This document shows positions 16,189 through 25,023 of a stretch of 64,000 nt of DNA, in pieces. The DNA is from Opitutales bacterium (GTDB lineage Bacteria; Verrucomicrobiota; Verrucomicrobiia; Opitutales; UBA2995). The first letter of the stretch is position 1; each line of letters opens with the position of its first letter. The notes beneath the pieces were generated by a model. The model did no database searches and was not told the DNA's origin. It saw only the letters and a list, made by a program, of their open reading frames with translations. Location: NCBI GenBank assembly GCA_022824405.1, contig JAJDZZ010000075.1, positions 1 to 64,000 of the forward strand, written 5' to 3'. Made by a program: the position numbers and the translations under genes.

Positions 16189-18180
16189 TTAACGGGGCCG
16201 CCGAACCTTTTTCAGCGGTATGCCGTCGATAGCCTGCTGCATGAATAAAGCGAGCAGGACCGGTATGAATACGAGGGCCGGAAAAATATAGCGCAAATCG
16301 ACGTGGAACGAGGAAACCTGAATAAGCGCGATCAAAAACCAGCGTGTCCCGATTATGATACCAAGCGCCCCTATCCATCCCACGTGCCCGCGCCTCATTC
16401 CCCCTGGGCCGGACAGGATCAGCCGAATCGACCACAAAACCAAGGCGGCGGCGAAGAAGAGAAGATGGAACTTTCCGTGGTGAACCCATAACCAAGCCTG
16501 AATTCGCTCCTGGACCCGGAAATCATCCCTTCCCGATTTTATTTCGTCTACGGTCACCCGCAACAGGTTCCCCTTGTCGTCCGTAACTTGAAAATGTCCC
16601 AGGGCGAGGAGACGGGACGCGGGCAGAAAAAAGGCGTTTCCATCATCCGTTCTGAAGGCTACGGTCACGTTTTGGCTGGAATAGTCCGCCTTGGGAAGGG
16701 GCAAGGTAAAGCCGGATTGAAGGGGGGCAAGCTGCTCTCCGAAGGCTTTCCTCACATCGGGCCGGTCAGCTATGTCCGTGGTCGATTCGAGGACGATGCC
16801 GTTGTGGTCGATCAGTTCGACGCCGCTTACCCGGCCTCCTTCCGGAAAGGCCCATCCCCTGACCACGGGCACTTTGCGGTAAGCAAGATGATGGCGCCGA
16901 TTGGCCACCTCATCGTAAGCTTCCAAGGTGGGGAAGACCTCATGACGCGGATAATAGATGCGCATGTCCGTATCTTGCAACGGCCCATAGGCGAATTTGC
17001 CCACGTGGAGCAATCCCCCGGGAAAACGCGGCAGATAATCTGAAATCTCCGGGTCGACGTAAGGGTGAAAGACGAAACGTTTTTCCAACTTTCCCGAGGC
17101 GAAGCCCTCCTCGATTTCCTGGGCAATCCTGCCGTAAAATTTCCTCGCCTTAAGAGCGTTGTCATGAATTCCCTCCTCCGATGCGGCCTCGCGCAAACCG
17201 ATCAGGAATGCCCCGCCCCCGATCTCCTTCTCATCTTTGGCCAGGTGTTGGGTAACCGCCCCCCAGCGGGGCCCCACCCGTTCCGAAAAGGCCTCCCGTA
17301 TCGAGGATAGGGTGGGGCTCACGGCGTAGGCTTTTTCCAGACATTCCCGTTCTATGTTGACCCAGGGTTTGGGGGTGGCCGGTTTTATCTGCGCCAGGCG
17401 TTTGGACATATTCCTCATTTCGGAGTCCTGGAGCTCGTGGCTGACGAACAACCCGTGCTGGAAAAAGTTCATGCTGCGGATGGTCATGCTGGTCAACGCG
17501 ATGGGGGCTATCAAACCCGCCAACAGGGCGAGCATCCTCTTTCCCCCTATTCTCCAAAGCCGCCGTCCCCGCGGCAAGATCCAGAACAGGTAGAGGTAGC
17601 CGAAAAGAAACAATCCCACCAGGATGGCTTCTTCCCGCGTGTGCCAGAGGAGGGCCAGGGCCACCCCCCCCGGAAGAACCTGTCTCATTTTCAGGGCCGA
17701 TATTTTTTGCAGCGTCAAGGGTATGAGCGCCCCCACCGTTATCAACCACATCGAGGTATAAAAACACTCCCTCAGGGTTCGGTTTGCCAACAGCAACCAT
17801 CCCGGATGCAGAATTGTCAGGACAAACGTCAGGCCGGCGAGGGTCGAATTCAACCCGGCTTTGCGAAAGCCGTTCAACATGAAGAAAGCCGAACCGCAAA
17901 GCAGAAATTCCTGTACCAGGCGAAGGGGAATTTCACTAACGTCGACCAAGGCCAGAAAGAGGGGATAGACCGGTTGTCGGAGCAAGGAGTGGACATTGTA
18001 TTCCGCCCAAAAATACCAGCTCTTGCCCAGCAGGATGTAGTTTAGATCGTCGGCCGGACGGAAGAAGGGTTCCACCTCCTCCCCCAGGACCAGCCAATAT
18101 TTGAAGAGAAACCCCAGGCAACTCAGCCATAAGAACATGCCTTTGCACTCAAAAACCTGCCAGGGCGATTTGCGGGACAT
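16189..18180 (-). CDS. Large polytopic membrane protein, GT-C-like
   Basis: A 663-aa membrane protein from the ATG at 18180 (an upstream ATG at 18237 overlaps the preceding gene). About seven N-terminal hydrophobic segments (residues 14-235) are followed by a soluble region of some 330 residues and two or three C-terminal helices. The first loop carries an acidic pair in RPADDLNYILLGKSW (Asp44, Asp45), the place where GT-C glycosyltransferases keep their catalytic acid. The long inserted domain is unlike ArnT or PMT enzymes I know. Use of a polyprenyl-linked donor, perhaps made by the neighbouring UbiA enzyme, is a reasonable guess only. Confidence 0.7.
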   Translation of the reverse strand: MSRKSPWQVFECKGMFLWLSCLGFLFKYWLVLGEEVEPFFRPADDLNYILLGKSWYFWAEYNVHSLLRQPVYPLFLALVDVSEIPLRLVQEFLLCGSAFFMLNGFRKAGLNSTLAGLTFVLTILHPGWLLLANRTLRECFYTSMWLITVGALIPLTLQKISALKMRQVLPGGVALALLWHTREEAILVGLFLFGYLYLFWILPRGRRLWRIGGKRMLALLAGLIAPIALTSMTIRSMNFFQHGLFVSHELQDSEMRNMSKRLAQIKPATPKPWVNIERECLEKAYAVSPTLSSIREAFSERVGPRWGAVTQHLAKDEKEIGGGAFLIGLREAASEEGIHDNALKARKFYGRIAQEIEEGFASGKLEKRFVFHPYVDPEISDYLPRFPGGLLHVGKFAYGPLQDTDMRIYYPRHEVFPTLEAYDEVANRRHHLAYRKVPVVRGWAFPEGGRVSGVELIDHNGIVLESTTDIADRPDVRKAFGEQLAPLQSGFTLPLPKADYSSQNVTVAFRTDDGNAFFLPASRLLALGHFQVTDDKGNLLRVTVDEIKSGRDDFRVQERIQAWLWVHHGKFHLLFFAAALVLWSIRLILSGPGGMRRGHVGWIGALGIIIGTRWFLIALIQVSSFHVDLRYIFPALVFIPVLLALFMQQAIDGIPLKKVRRPR

Positions 18181-18188
18181 AATTCTGA

Positions 18189-18944
18189 TCAAGGATGGGG
18201 TTTTTCGGCCAGAATCAATATTTTTGGAGCCAACCAACCCAAACTAGTCGACCAGGGAGGTCGAGTGACGAAATCGGCAATGCGGACGACCCAGTTCCAA
18301 TCCGGGCCAATGATGAGGCCGTTGGGCTGCATTGACCGAATGTTGAAAAGCGGACTGAGCTTCCGGCGGTAAAGGGCCGGTCGCCCCAAGGCCAGCAGGC
18401 CCCATTCATTGCGGTCCGAAAGGCATCCCAGCGCCAGCAGGGGATTGAGCTTATTGGGTTCCAGGATGATCAGATTGCCACCGGGTTTCACCACCCGCCA
18501 CATTTCCTTCAAGCATCGATTAAAACGTTGAAAATGATGCAAGACATCCACCGCGACCAAGGCGTCGAAATGGGCGTCTCCATAGGGCAGTTCTTCCGCG
18601 TCGGCTTCCCTGACCACAATGCCATCCAAACCGTATGTCGCAACCAGTCCTTCCGCCTGCCCCAGGAGAGCGGGGGAGGTGTCGACCGCATGGATGTCCC
18701 GGGTATGCTTGTAGAGCGCCGGGAGAAACATCCCGGAGCCGCACCCGAGGTCCAGCACCCGGTCGCCGGGGCGGATGAGAGAATCGATCGCCTCCAGAAA
18801 ATGGGTCTTCAGCGAAGGCGAATCAATACCCTTTTCCGGGTCGAATCGCCGGGTTCCCCAGAAGAGCGGATTGCGCTTTCCTTCCCCCAATTCCTTATAA
18901 TAGGACCGGGTTTCTTCGGTCGTGGGAGGTTTAAACAGCGGCAT
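18189..18944 (-). CDS. Class I SAM-dependent methyltransferase
   Basis: A 251-aa methyltransferase with motif I VLDLGCGSGMF (63-73), an acidic residue ending motif II (IHAVDTS, 85-91), and motif LPYGDAHFDALVAVDVLHHF. It belongs to the UbiE/Methyltransf_11 type common in lipid and sugar modification. I use the ATG at 18944; the frame is open to 19097 but would overlap moaE on the other strand. It is first in the minus-strand run of four envelope-type genes; the 128-base gap to moaE is a divergent promoter region. Confidence 0.82.
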   Translation of the reverse strand: MPLFKPPTTEETRSYYKELGEGKRNPLFWGTRRFDPEKGIDSPSLKTHFLEAIDSLIRPGDRVLDLGCGSGMFLPALYKHTRDIHAVDTSPALLGQAEGLVATYGLDGIVVREADAEELPYGDAHFDALVAVDVLHHFQRFNRCLKEMWRVVKPGGNLIILEPNKLNPLLALGCLSDRNEWGLLALGRPALYRRKLSPLFNIRSMQPNGLIIGPDWNWVVRIADFVTRPPWSTSLGWLAPKILILAEKPHP

Positions 18945-19072
18945 GGGGAAAGGGATGGTTTCTTTGGCGGCGTGGACCGGGCTTTCATGCAGACACAAAA
19001 CAGGGTAATTTCCAATACTTTCCAAATTAGCTTGCCCATGCTTGAATAGGGATAGAAAAACCGCCCCAGCAC

Positions 19073-19510
19073 ATGTTTTCCATAGCCACAGACCCATTGG
19101 ACGTCTCCCGATTGGCCGGAAATTTGCCCCATCCTGCCGGCGGGGCTGTCGTCACCTTTGAGGGACGAGTGAGAAACCACAACGACGGGCTTTCCGTAAC
19201 CGGGCTCGAATATCAGGCCTACCTCCCTCTGGCCCAATCCGAAGGATCGCGGATATTGCGGGAAGCGCAGGCCCGGTTGCCTATCATCGACTGCCGTTGC
19301 GCACACCGGGTCGGCGTTCTCACGGTAGGCGATATCGCCGTCTGGGTAGGGGTGGTTTCGGCACACCGGGCGGACGCTTTTTCAGCCTGTCGCTACATTA
19401 TCGACGAGGTCAAAAAACGGGTGCCCATCTGGAAGAAGGAATTCCTGGAAAGCGGCGAAGCCTATTGGGTGGCCTGCCACCAGACGGATTCCCCCGGACC
19501 GCCCTCGTGA
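19073..19510 (+). CDS. moaE: Molybdopterin synthase large subunit
   Basis: MoaE with MoaD adds two sulfurs to cyclic pyranopterin monophosphate to form molybdopterin. The 145-aa protein shows GAVVTFEGRVRNHN, AHRVGVLTVGDIAVWVGV, and the catalytic lysine segment DEVKKRVPIWKKE (Lys114/115, Lys121/122). It lies 6 kb from its partner moaD, separated by argJ and the envelope cluster, so the Moco genes are split here rather than in one operon. Confidence 0.95.
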   Translation: MFSIATDPLDVSRLAGNLPHPAGGAVVTFEGRVRNHNDGLSVTGLEYQAYLPLAQSEGSRILREAQARLPIIDCRCAHRVGVLTVGDIAVWVGVVSAHRADAFSACRYIIDEVKKRVPIWKKEFLESGEAYWVACHQTDSPGPPS

Positions 19511-19526
19511 GAGTAAGTTTTTTTCC

Positions 19527-19585
19527 GGAGGACGGGCTTCGGTCTTGATTAGCCATAAACCCTGTGGTTTTTTCCTCCTTTTTTT
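19527..19585 (+). terminator. Possible terminator between moaE and gnd
   Basis: GGAGGA (19527-19532) can pair with TTCCTCC (19572-19578), and seven Ts follow (19579-19585). The loop is long (about 40 bases) and contains a small AAACC/GGTTT hairpin. The T-tract and its place after moaE are suggestive, but the stem is weak. Confidence 0.3.
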
Positions 19586-19602
19586 AAACCGCGAGTTGGA
19601 AT

Positions 19603-21105
19603 ATGTCTGAAGAATCCTCTGATATCGGCCTGATCGGGTTGGCCGTGATGGGCCAGAATCTGGCCCTCAATATTGCCGATCACGGCTTTGGAATTTCGGT
19701 CTTTAACCGCACCGTTTCCAGGATGCGAGAATTTGTCAAGGCCCATCCCGGCACCCCCGGCGCACTGGTTGGCTACTCCACCATAGGAGAATTTGTTGCC
19801 TCCCTCAAGCGTCCCCGCAAGATCGTAATCCTGGTTCAGGCCGGCTCCGCCACCGATGCGGTAGTGGAACAATTGATACCCCTCCTGGACCAGGGGGACA
19901 TCGTCATCGATGGGGGAAACGCCAAGTGGACCGATACGATCCGGCGCGAAGGCGAATTGAAAAAAATCGGGCTTCGCTTTGTCGGTTCCGGTGTTTCGGG
20001 TGGCGAAGTGGGCGCCCGATTCGGACCTTCCCTGATGCCGGGGGGGGACCCCGAGGCCTGGGAGCATTTGCAACCGATATGGCAGGCCATAGCCGCCAAG
20101 GTCGATCCCGACACGGGTCGTCCCCTGGAAGGAGCGAAACCGGGCAAGCCGGTGCGGGGAGGGTTTCCCTGTTCCGCCTTCATCGGCCCAAACGGCGCCG
20201 GTCATTACGTAAAGATGATTCATAACGGGATCGAATACGGGGACATGCAGATGATATGCGAGGCGTATTTGCTCATGAAAAATCTCCTGGGCATGGAAGC
20301 CGCGGACATTGGAAAGGTATTCGAGGCCTGGAACCGGGGGAGGCTCGATTCGTTTCTGATCGAGATAACGGCGGATATCCTCCAGCAAGCCGATCCCGTC
20401 ACCGGGCAGGCCTTTGTCGACGTCGTTCTGGATACCGCCGGCCAGAAGGGAACGGGCAAGTGGACATCCGTCAACGCCCTCGATATGGGTGTTCCCGCGC
20501 CCACCATTGCGGAAGCCGTTTTCGCCCGTTGTCTGAGCGCCATAAAGGAGGAACGGGTCGCCGCCTCGGAAAGGCTGAAGGGGCCCCAGGCAAAGTTTGA
20601 CGGCGATGCCGATTTGTTTGTCCAAGCCCTTAACGATGCGCTTTATTGCTCCAAAATTTGTTCCTATGCCCAGGGATTTCAACTCATGCGTGAGGCCCAA
20701 AAGGAGTATGATTGGAGCTTGAATTTCGGCGAAATCGCCCAGATCTGGCGCGGCGGTTGCATCATACGGGCCCGCTTTCTTCAAAAAATCACCGAGGCCT
20801 ACTCCAGGGATGCCGATCTGGCCAATTTGCTTCTGGACCCGTATTTCCTGCAGGAGGTCGAGTCCGCCCAGGCCAACTGGAGAAAGGTGGTTTCGGCCGC
20901 TTTTGCCCATGGAATTCCCGTCCCCACCTTCGCTTCCGCCCTTTCCTATTTCGACGGCTACCGCCAAGCTCGTCTGCCGGCCAATTTACTGCAGGCACAA
21001 CGCGATTTTTTCGGAGCCCACACTTACGAACGGGTGGATCGGCCACGTGGAGAATGCTTCCATCTCGATTGGCCCAAATCCCCCCGACTCCAATACGAAG
21101 TCTAG
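19603..21105 (+). CDS. gnd: 6-phosphogluconate dehydrogenase, decarboxylating
   Basis: It oxidises 6-phosphogluconate to ribulose 5-phosphate in the pentose phosphate pathway, making NADPH. The 500-aa protein has the nucleotide site [15 protein letters not shown] (9-23), substrate site [23 protein letters not shown], and catalytic [13 protein letters not shown] with Lys204 and Glu211. It is about 20-30 residues longer than usual because of an insert around 168-192 ([17 protein letters not shown]). It stands alone between moaE and the Ada-like gene. Confidence 0.96.
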   Translation: MSEESSDIGLIGLAVMGQNLALNIADHGFGISVFNRTVSRMREFVKAHPGTPGALVGYSTIGEFVASLKRPRKIVILVQAGSATDAVVEQLIPLLDQGDIVIDGGNAKWTDTIRREGELKKIGLRFVGSGVSGGEVGARFGPSLMPGGDPEAWEHLQPIWQAIAAKVDPDTGRPLEGAKPGKPVRGGFPCSAFIGPNGAGHYVKMIHNGIEYGDMQMICEAYLLMKNLLGMEAADIGKVFEAWNRGRLDSFLIEITADILQQADPVTGQAFVDVVLDTAGQKGTGKWTSVNALDMGVPAPTIAEAVFARCLSAIKEERVAASERLKGPQAKFDGDADLFVQALNDALYCSKICSYAQGFQLMREAQKEYDWSLNFGEIAQIWRGGCIIRARFLQKITEAYSRDADLANLLLDPYFLQEVESAQANWRKVVSAAFAHGIPVPTFASALSYFDGYRQARLPANLLQAQRDFFGAHTYERVDRPRGECFHLDWPKSPRLQYEV

Positions 21106-21195
21106 TGGGGACGACTTGACCCCTTCCTCCGCACCGCCCGCGCTTAGACGACTTTCGCAAGAATCGGGTGGAGGGAAGGTGCGGATTGTGATAGA

Positions 21196-22041
21196 TTGAC
21201 TGTCGTGACGCAGTTCGAGCAGATCGAATCCATCATCCGGCACCTCGGAGATCACTTTCAGGACCAACCCGGCTTGGAAGAATTAGCCAAATTGGCGGGA
21301 ATGAGCCCGCACCATTTTCAGCGGGTCTTCAAGAGCTGGGTGGGATTGTCGCCCAAGCAGTTCCTCAAGTACCTGACGCTGGAATACGCCAAATCCCTTC
21401 TCGATGAGGACCGCTCCGTCCTCGACTCAGCTTTGGAGAGCGGACTTTCGGGACCCGGCAGACTGCACGATCTGTTCGTGTCGCTCGAGTCGGTCACGCC
21501 GGGTCAATACAAGGCGCGGGGCATGCAATTGGAAATCTCCTTCGGCATCCATCCATCACCCTTCGGCTGGGCCGTATTGGCCCATTGCCAACGCGGATTG
21601 TGCGGCTGTTTTTTTCTTTCCCGACCGGACGAGAAACTGGCGCAAGGGGCGCTGCGGGGATACTGGCCCCTGGCACGCGCCCAAAGAAACGATGCCGTTA
21701 CACGGGAGCTTTCCGACACGCTTTTTGGAAAGCGGGGCATCGTGTCCACCTCGAAAATACCATTATTTGTAAGGGGCACCCCATTTCAAGTCCAGGTCTG
21801 GCGGGCGCTTCTGCAAATACCGGCGGGGTGTCTGGCCACCTATTCCGACGTGGCCGCGAAAATCGGAAAGCCCAAGGCATCCCGGGCGGTGGCAAGCGCT
21901 ATTGGAGACAATCCGATATCCTGGCTCATCCCCTGCCACCGCGTCATTCGCAAAGGCGGTTATCTGGGTGGATACCGATGGGGGCTCCCCCGCAAGAAAG
22001 TAATGTTGGGCTGGGAAGCCAGCCGGGGTCAGCTCACGTAG
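21196..22041 (+). CDS. AraC-type HTH fused to O6-methylguanine-DNA methyltransferase (Ada-like, lacking the Zn domain)
   Basis: It repairs O6-alkylguanine by moving the alkyl group to its own cysteine. The 281-aa protein has an AraC-type DNA-binding region (about 8-108: LEELAKLAGMSPHHFQRVFK) and a C-terminal methyltransferase with IPCHRVIRKGG, Cys247 being the acceptor. The N-terminal zinc domain of full Ada, which senses methylphosphotriesters, is absent, as in the shorter Ada-like proteins. The start is uncertain: TTG at 21196 or GTG at 21205, both after a GGAGGGAAGG stretch. The 90-base gap before it has a TTGACCCC REP-like motif. Confidence 0.88.
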   Translation: MTVVTQFEQIESIIRHLGDHFQDQPGLEELAKLAGMSPHHFQRVFKSWVGLSPKQFLKYLTLEYAKSLLDEDRSVLDSALESGLSGPGRLHDLFVSLESVTPGQYKARGMQLEISFGIHPSPFGWAVLAHCQRGLCGCFFLSRPDEKLAQGALRGYWPLARAQRNDAVTRELSDTLFGKRGIVSTSKIPLFVRGTPFQVQVWRALLQIPAGCLATYSDVAAKIGKPKASRAVASAIGDNPISWLIPCHRVIRKGGYLGGYRWGLPRKKVMLGWEASRGQLT

Positions 22042-22042
22042 A

Positions 22043-22103
22043 AAGGGGTCAAGCCTTGAATCGGTTGACTTCGCAAGCTTCGTCAAGATTACAAGGCATG
22101 ACA
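22043..22103. repeat. REP-like imperfect hairpin with GGGGTCAAGCCTTG core
   Basis: The left arm GGTCAAGCCTTGAATCGGTTGAC pairs imperfectly with TCAAGATTACAAGGCATGAC around a GCAAGCTTCG centre. It sits between the Ada-like stop and terminal-inverted-repeat element B. The GGGGTCA core recurs in other gaps of this window. Confidence 0.6.
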
Positions 22104-22275
22104 CTAGCCCGCATATCTCACAAATCTTCTACTGCGCGTCCGAATGCCGGCGCTGGAGCTGGAATAGCGGCATTGCAGGGGGTCGACCCAGCTTCAGCCG
22201 CGAATCGGCACGAAACCCTCACCAGCACTCGGTCTTCAAACGCTCGCTACGGATTTTGTGAGATATGCGGGCTAG
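22104..22275. repeat. Terminal-inverted-repeat element, copy B (MITE-like)
   Basis: A 172-bp element with a 21-bp perfect terminal inverted repeat: CTAG plus CCCGCATATCTCACAAA at 22104-22124 and its exact reverse complement at 22255-22275. The flanking CTAG on both sides may be a target duplication. The interior is the inverted counterpart of copy A, lacking about 30 bases near one end. It also contains the palindrome GGGTCGACCC. The right end supplies the TAG stop codon (22272-22274) of the anti-sigma gene. No coding capacity is seen. Confidence 0.85.
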
Positions 22276-23120
22276 ATGTGATCGGTTCCCAAAACCGGTC
22301 GGCCCCGGGGCCGGGTCCATGTCGGGTCGTCGGAGGATTCTTCCGTGATAAAAAACACCACCCGGTCGGAGGTGATTTCAGAATCCTGGGACAAGGCGAA
22401 GGAATAGAGGCCGTGGTCCGCATCCTGCAGGGGAATGAGGCCGGCGCACTCGAGCCGGTTGGAAAAGGGATCCTTTACCCAAAGATAATAATGTTTTCCG
22501 GCCACCGGCCGGGGCAATTGCTGAATGGCAATGAACCCATGTTTGCTTGCCGGATTGAATACGGTGTAACCGCTGCTGCGGGTGTTGGCGGGATTGGGTT
22601 CATTGGAATAGCCGGGCAGGTGGCCCGGGTTTTTCCAAAGTTCTTCGGCCAGGACGGCGAGTTGGGCAAAGGATTCCGATGCGTCCGTCGCCGAGGCCAG
22701 GGGGATGGTTTTCCATTGATTGGATTGGGCATCCATTCCCACTACGAGAACCACCGGGTTGCTGCCGGAGGCGGGCGGATGCCTTTCGGAGGTCAGAATG
22801 AAGGTCAGCCCGAGACCCAGAAGGAGAATGGCCGCCATGCCCCACCCCATCAGGGAGATCCATGGGATGGATACGACCTTATCTTTCAAGGGGACGGGCT
22901 CGCGGGGGCGGATTTGGGATTTAATACGCTCGAAGGAGGCGCCTGGGGGCTCGCGCTGGGGCAGGGCCCGGATCTGGTCCTCCAGGGCCGACTCCAGCCC
23001 GCGAACCAACTGGAGCAGATCGGTATCGACTTGCAAACGCGCTTCGAAGGCGCGCAGTTGCGCGGGGTCCAATTTATCCAAGACGTAGAGGCTGGCCAAT
23101 TCTTCGGTTGTGACATTCAT
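22272..23120 (-). CDS. RskA-type anti-sigma factor
   Basis: A 282-aa membrane protein expected to hold the ECF sigma factor inactive. The cytoplasmic N-terminus reads ELASLYVLDKLDPAQLRAFEARL, the RskA-type anti-sigma helix without the HxxxCxxC zinc motif. A transmembrane helix spans about 88-109, and the extracytoplasmic part has the RskA-like core with KHYYLWVKDP. Its ATG overlaps the sigma stop as ATGA (23117-23120), so the pair is translationally coupled. The stop codon lies inside the end of repeat element B. The triggering signal is unknown. Confidence 0.85.
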   Translation of the reverse strand: MNVTTEELASLYVLDKLDPAQLRAFEARLQVDTDLLQLVRGLESALEDQIRALPQREPPGASFERIKSQIRPREPVPLKDKVVSIPWISLMGWGMAAILLLGLGLTFILTSERHPPASGSNPVVLVVGMDAQSNQWKTIPLASATDASESFAQLAVLAEELWKNPGHLPGYSNEPNPANTRSSGYTVFNPASKHGFIAIQQLPRPVAGKHYYLWVKDPFSNRLECAGLIPLQDADHGLYSFALSQDSEITSDRVVFFITEESSDDPTWTRPRGRPVLGTDHI

Positions 23121-23695
23121 TTGGCGTGTTCGGTTAATGAGGAACTCAATTGAAACATTCCGCGCCTGAGCCAGGTTTTTACGGTTCCCAGCGGCTGTTT
23201 CAGGTTCTCTGCAATTTCTGTGTGGGTCAGGCCCGAAAAAAGGGCGAGTTCCAGAGCCCGTTTCTGATGGGGAGGAATCGCTTGCATGGCCGCGTTCACG
23301 CGATCTACATCGTCATTGAGTTCGGTGGTTTTGCGAACCGTTTCCGGAATGGCCCATTGAGATGCCCGGGCATCTTCCAGGGTGGTGGAGACCGGTCTGC
23401 GGTTGTTCTTGCGTAGCCGGTCGATGCAGGTCCGCCGCATGATGGTGACGGACCAGGTAAAGGGACGTGATTTGCGGGCATCATAACTCTCGGCCTTGTT
23501 CCACAGCTTGACAAAGGTGTCCTGGAGGGCTTCCTCCGCTTCCTTTTCGTTTTCGAGCATGCGCAGGCCGAGAGAAAATAGAGGCCTGGAGTATTTCCGG
23601 TAAAGCTGCTCGAAGGCCGCCTGGTCCCCCGTGGCAATTCGGCTCAGCAGGACGGCCTCTTCGGCGGCGGATTCTCGCTGCGCGGTCGGTGGCAC
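23117..23695 (-). CDS. ECF RNA polymerase sigma factor (SigK-like)
   Basis: A 192-aa extracytoplasmic-function sigma factor that should redirect RNA polymerase to a small regulon. Region 2 is visible as AAFEQLYRKYSRPLFSLGLRMLEN and DTFVKLWNKAESYD, with promoter-melting residues in SRPFTWSVTIMRRTCIDRLRK. Region 4 has the helix-turn-helix FSGLTHTEIAENLKQPLGTVKTWLRRGM. It is upstream of its RskA-like antagonist. A secreted protein gene lies 66 bases upstream on the same strand and is a possible member of the regulon. Confidence 0.92.
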   Translation of the reverse strand: MPPTAQRESAAEEAVLLSRIATGDQAAFEQLYRKYSRPLFSLGLRMLENEKEAEEALQDTFVKLWNKAESYDARKSRPFTWSVTIMRRTCIDRLRKNNRRPVSTTLEDARASQWAIPETVRKTTELNDDVDRVNAAMQAIPPHQKRALELALFSGLTHTEIAENLKQPLGTVKTWLRRGMFQLSSSLTEHAK

Positions 23696-23761
23696 CTTTC
23701 GAGAGGGGGTGTCGATTGGGGTTTGGGAAGGGGCCGGATAACCCGGGAGACCGGATCTCCG

Positions 23762-24274
23762 TCAGTTTCCGCCGAATTGCGCCTGGTTCAGTTTCAAGGC
23801 CACTTCCTCAGCCGCCTTGATAATGATTTCATCCAGGTTGTCATGAACGTTCCGCCCCAAACGCGGGTAAGTTCTCACTTTGACGATGCCAAAATCGGCC
23901 TTTTCCTCCCCGTCTTCCCGCAAACTGATCCAGGCTCGGAATACCAGGTCGCCGATGGTTTCCTCTTCCAGGCTTTTGAACCATATGCGCAGTTGGAGTC
24001 CTTCCTCCGGAATATTGGCCGACCAACGGGCAAATTTGACGTTCACGGGCCATTCCTCCTCTTCAAAAACCTTTCCGAAGTTGGCCTTGATCCGCTGATA
24101 CATTTCCTCGGGGTCGTTCCAGGCGCGAAAACCTTGCACGAGGCTGTCTACGACGACGATCAGAAAAGTTTCCTGTTCCTCGCCTCCCGCGGCATCGCCG
24201 TGAGAATAAGCCGGGGCTCCCACTGCAATTAGAAGCGCCCAAACTAACGGAATATGTCTCTTGATGGTATTCAT
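23762..24274 (-). CDS. Secreted protein of unknown function
   Basis: I do not recognise this 170-aa protein. It has a Sec signal peptide (about 1-24, HIPLVWALLIAVGAPAYS), then an acidic mature part with a beta-rich look: VKFARWSANIPEEGLQLRIWF, IGDLVFRAWISLRED and GIVKVRTYPRLGRN. The C-terminus ends in a helix (NLDEIIIKAAEEVALKLNQ). It precedes the sigma/anti-sigma pair on the same strand, so a link to that stress circuit is possible but unproven. The 125-base gap upstream, toward gmk, holds no gene. Confidence 0.7.
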   Translation of the reverse strand: MNTIKRHIPLVWALLIAVGAPAYSHGDAAGGEEQETFLIVVVDSLVQGFRAWNDPEEMYQRIKANFGKVFEEEEWPVNVKFARWSANIPEEGLQLRIWFKSLEEETIGDLVFRAWISLREDGEEKADFGIVKVRTYPRLGRNVHDNLDEIIIKAAEEVALKLNQAQFGGN

Positions 24275-24399
24275 TTCGGGGATAGGTGTGTGTTAGCGAT
24301 GACTATTTTTACGTTCAGGAACGGGATAATGGTTGCAATTTACCCGCATTTTTTTGCCGGGTCAAACCTGTCCCGGAGGACCGGGCCCCAGTCTCCTTC

Positions 24400-25014
24400 C
24401 TAAACCAATCGGTTTACCCGGAGTTTCTCCGACTTCCAAATCGCTTCCACTTTTTCGAAATCTTCATCCTTGGTGCCGGAAACCAGACAGAAATCACAGG
24501 TCGACCAGAGGGGTATTTCACCTTTGGCTGTTTCAAGCCGCTTTTGCATGACCGCTTCATCCGTTTCACCCCTTCCCCTCAATCGATGGCGGATGACCTC
24601 CAAACCGGGGGGCATCAGAAAGATCGTGACCAACTTTTTCCTTAGTCCGGGGTCGTCCGGAACCGCTCTTTGAAAGGCGCTGACGCCCTGGACGTCGACG
24701 TTCATGATCAGATCGCGTTGCTGGCCCTGTTTGGGGAGGATCTCTTCTTTCAAGGTACCGTAGCGATAGCCGTGCACGACAGCGCTTTCAAAGAAAGCTC
24801 CCGCATCCAATTGCCGCTGAAAATCCTCCTGCCCGAGGAAGTAGTAGTCCCGGCCGTGTTGCTCTCCCGGACGAGGCGGGCGGGTGGTCGCTGTTATGAC
24901 GCGGCGAACGGATGGGTGGGTGCGAACCAGGCGGCGGCAAATCGTACTTTTTCCACTTCCGGTGGGGCCCGCCAAGATCATGAGCAGGGCGGGATCCTGC
25001 GGGGGCAATTCCAT
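24400..25014 (-). CDS. gmk: Guanylate kinase
   Basis: It phosphorylates GMP to GDP. The 204-aa protein has the Walker A loop GPTGSGKST (16-24), the GMP-binding ITATTRPPRPGEQHGRDYYFL region, and MNVDVQGVSAFQ. Length is typical. It follows a small membrane protein gene by 9 bases in the order miaB, membrane protein, gmk on the minus strand. Confidence 0.95.
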   Translation of the reverse strand: MELPPQDPALLMILAGPTGSGKSTICRRLVRTHPSVRRVITATTRPPRPGEQHGRDYYFLGQEDFQRQLDAGAFFESAVVHGYRYGTLKEEILPKQGQQRDLIMNVDVQGVSAFQRAVPDDPGLRKKLVTIFLMPPGLEVIRHRLRGRGETDEAVMQKRLETAKGEIPLWSTCDFCLVSGTKDEDFEKVEAIWKSEKLRVNRLV

Positions 25015-25023
25015 GGTGTCCGA

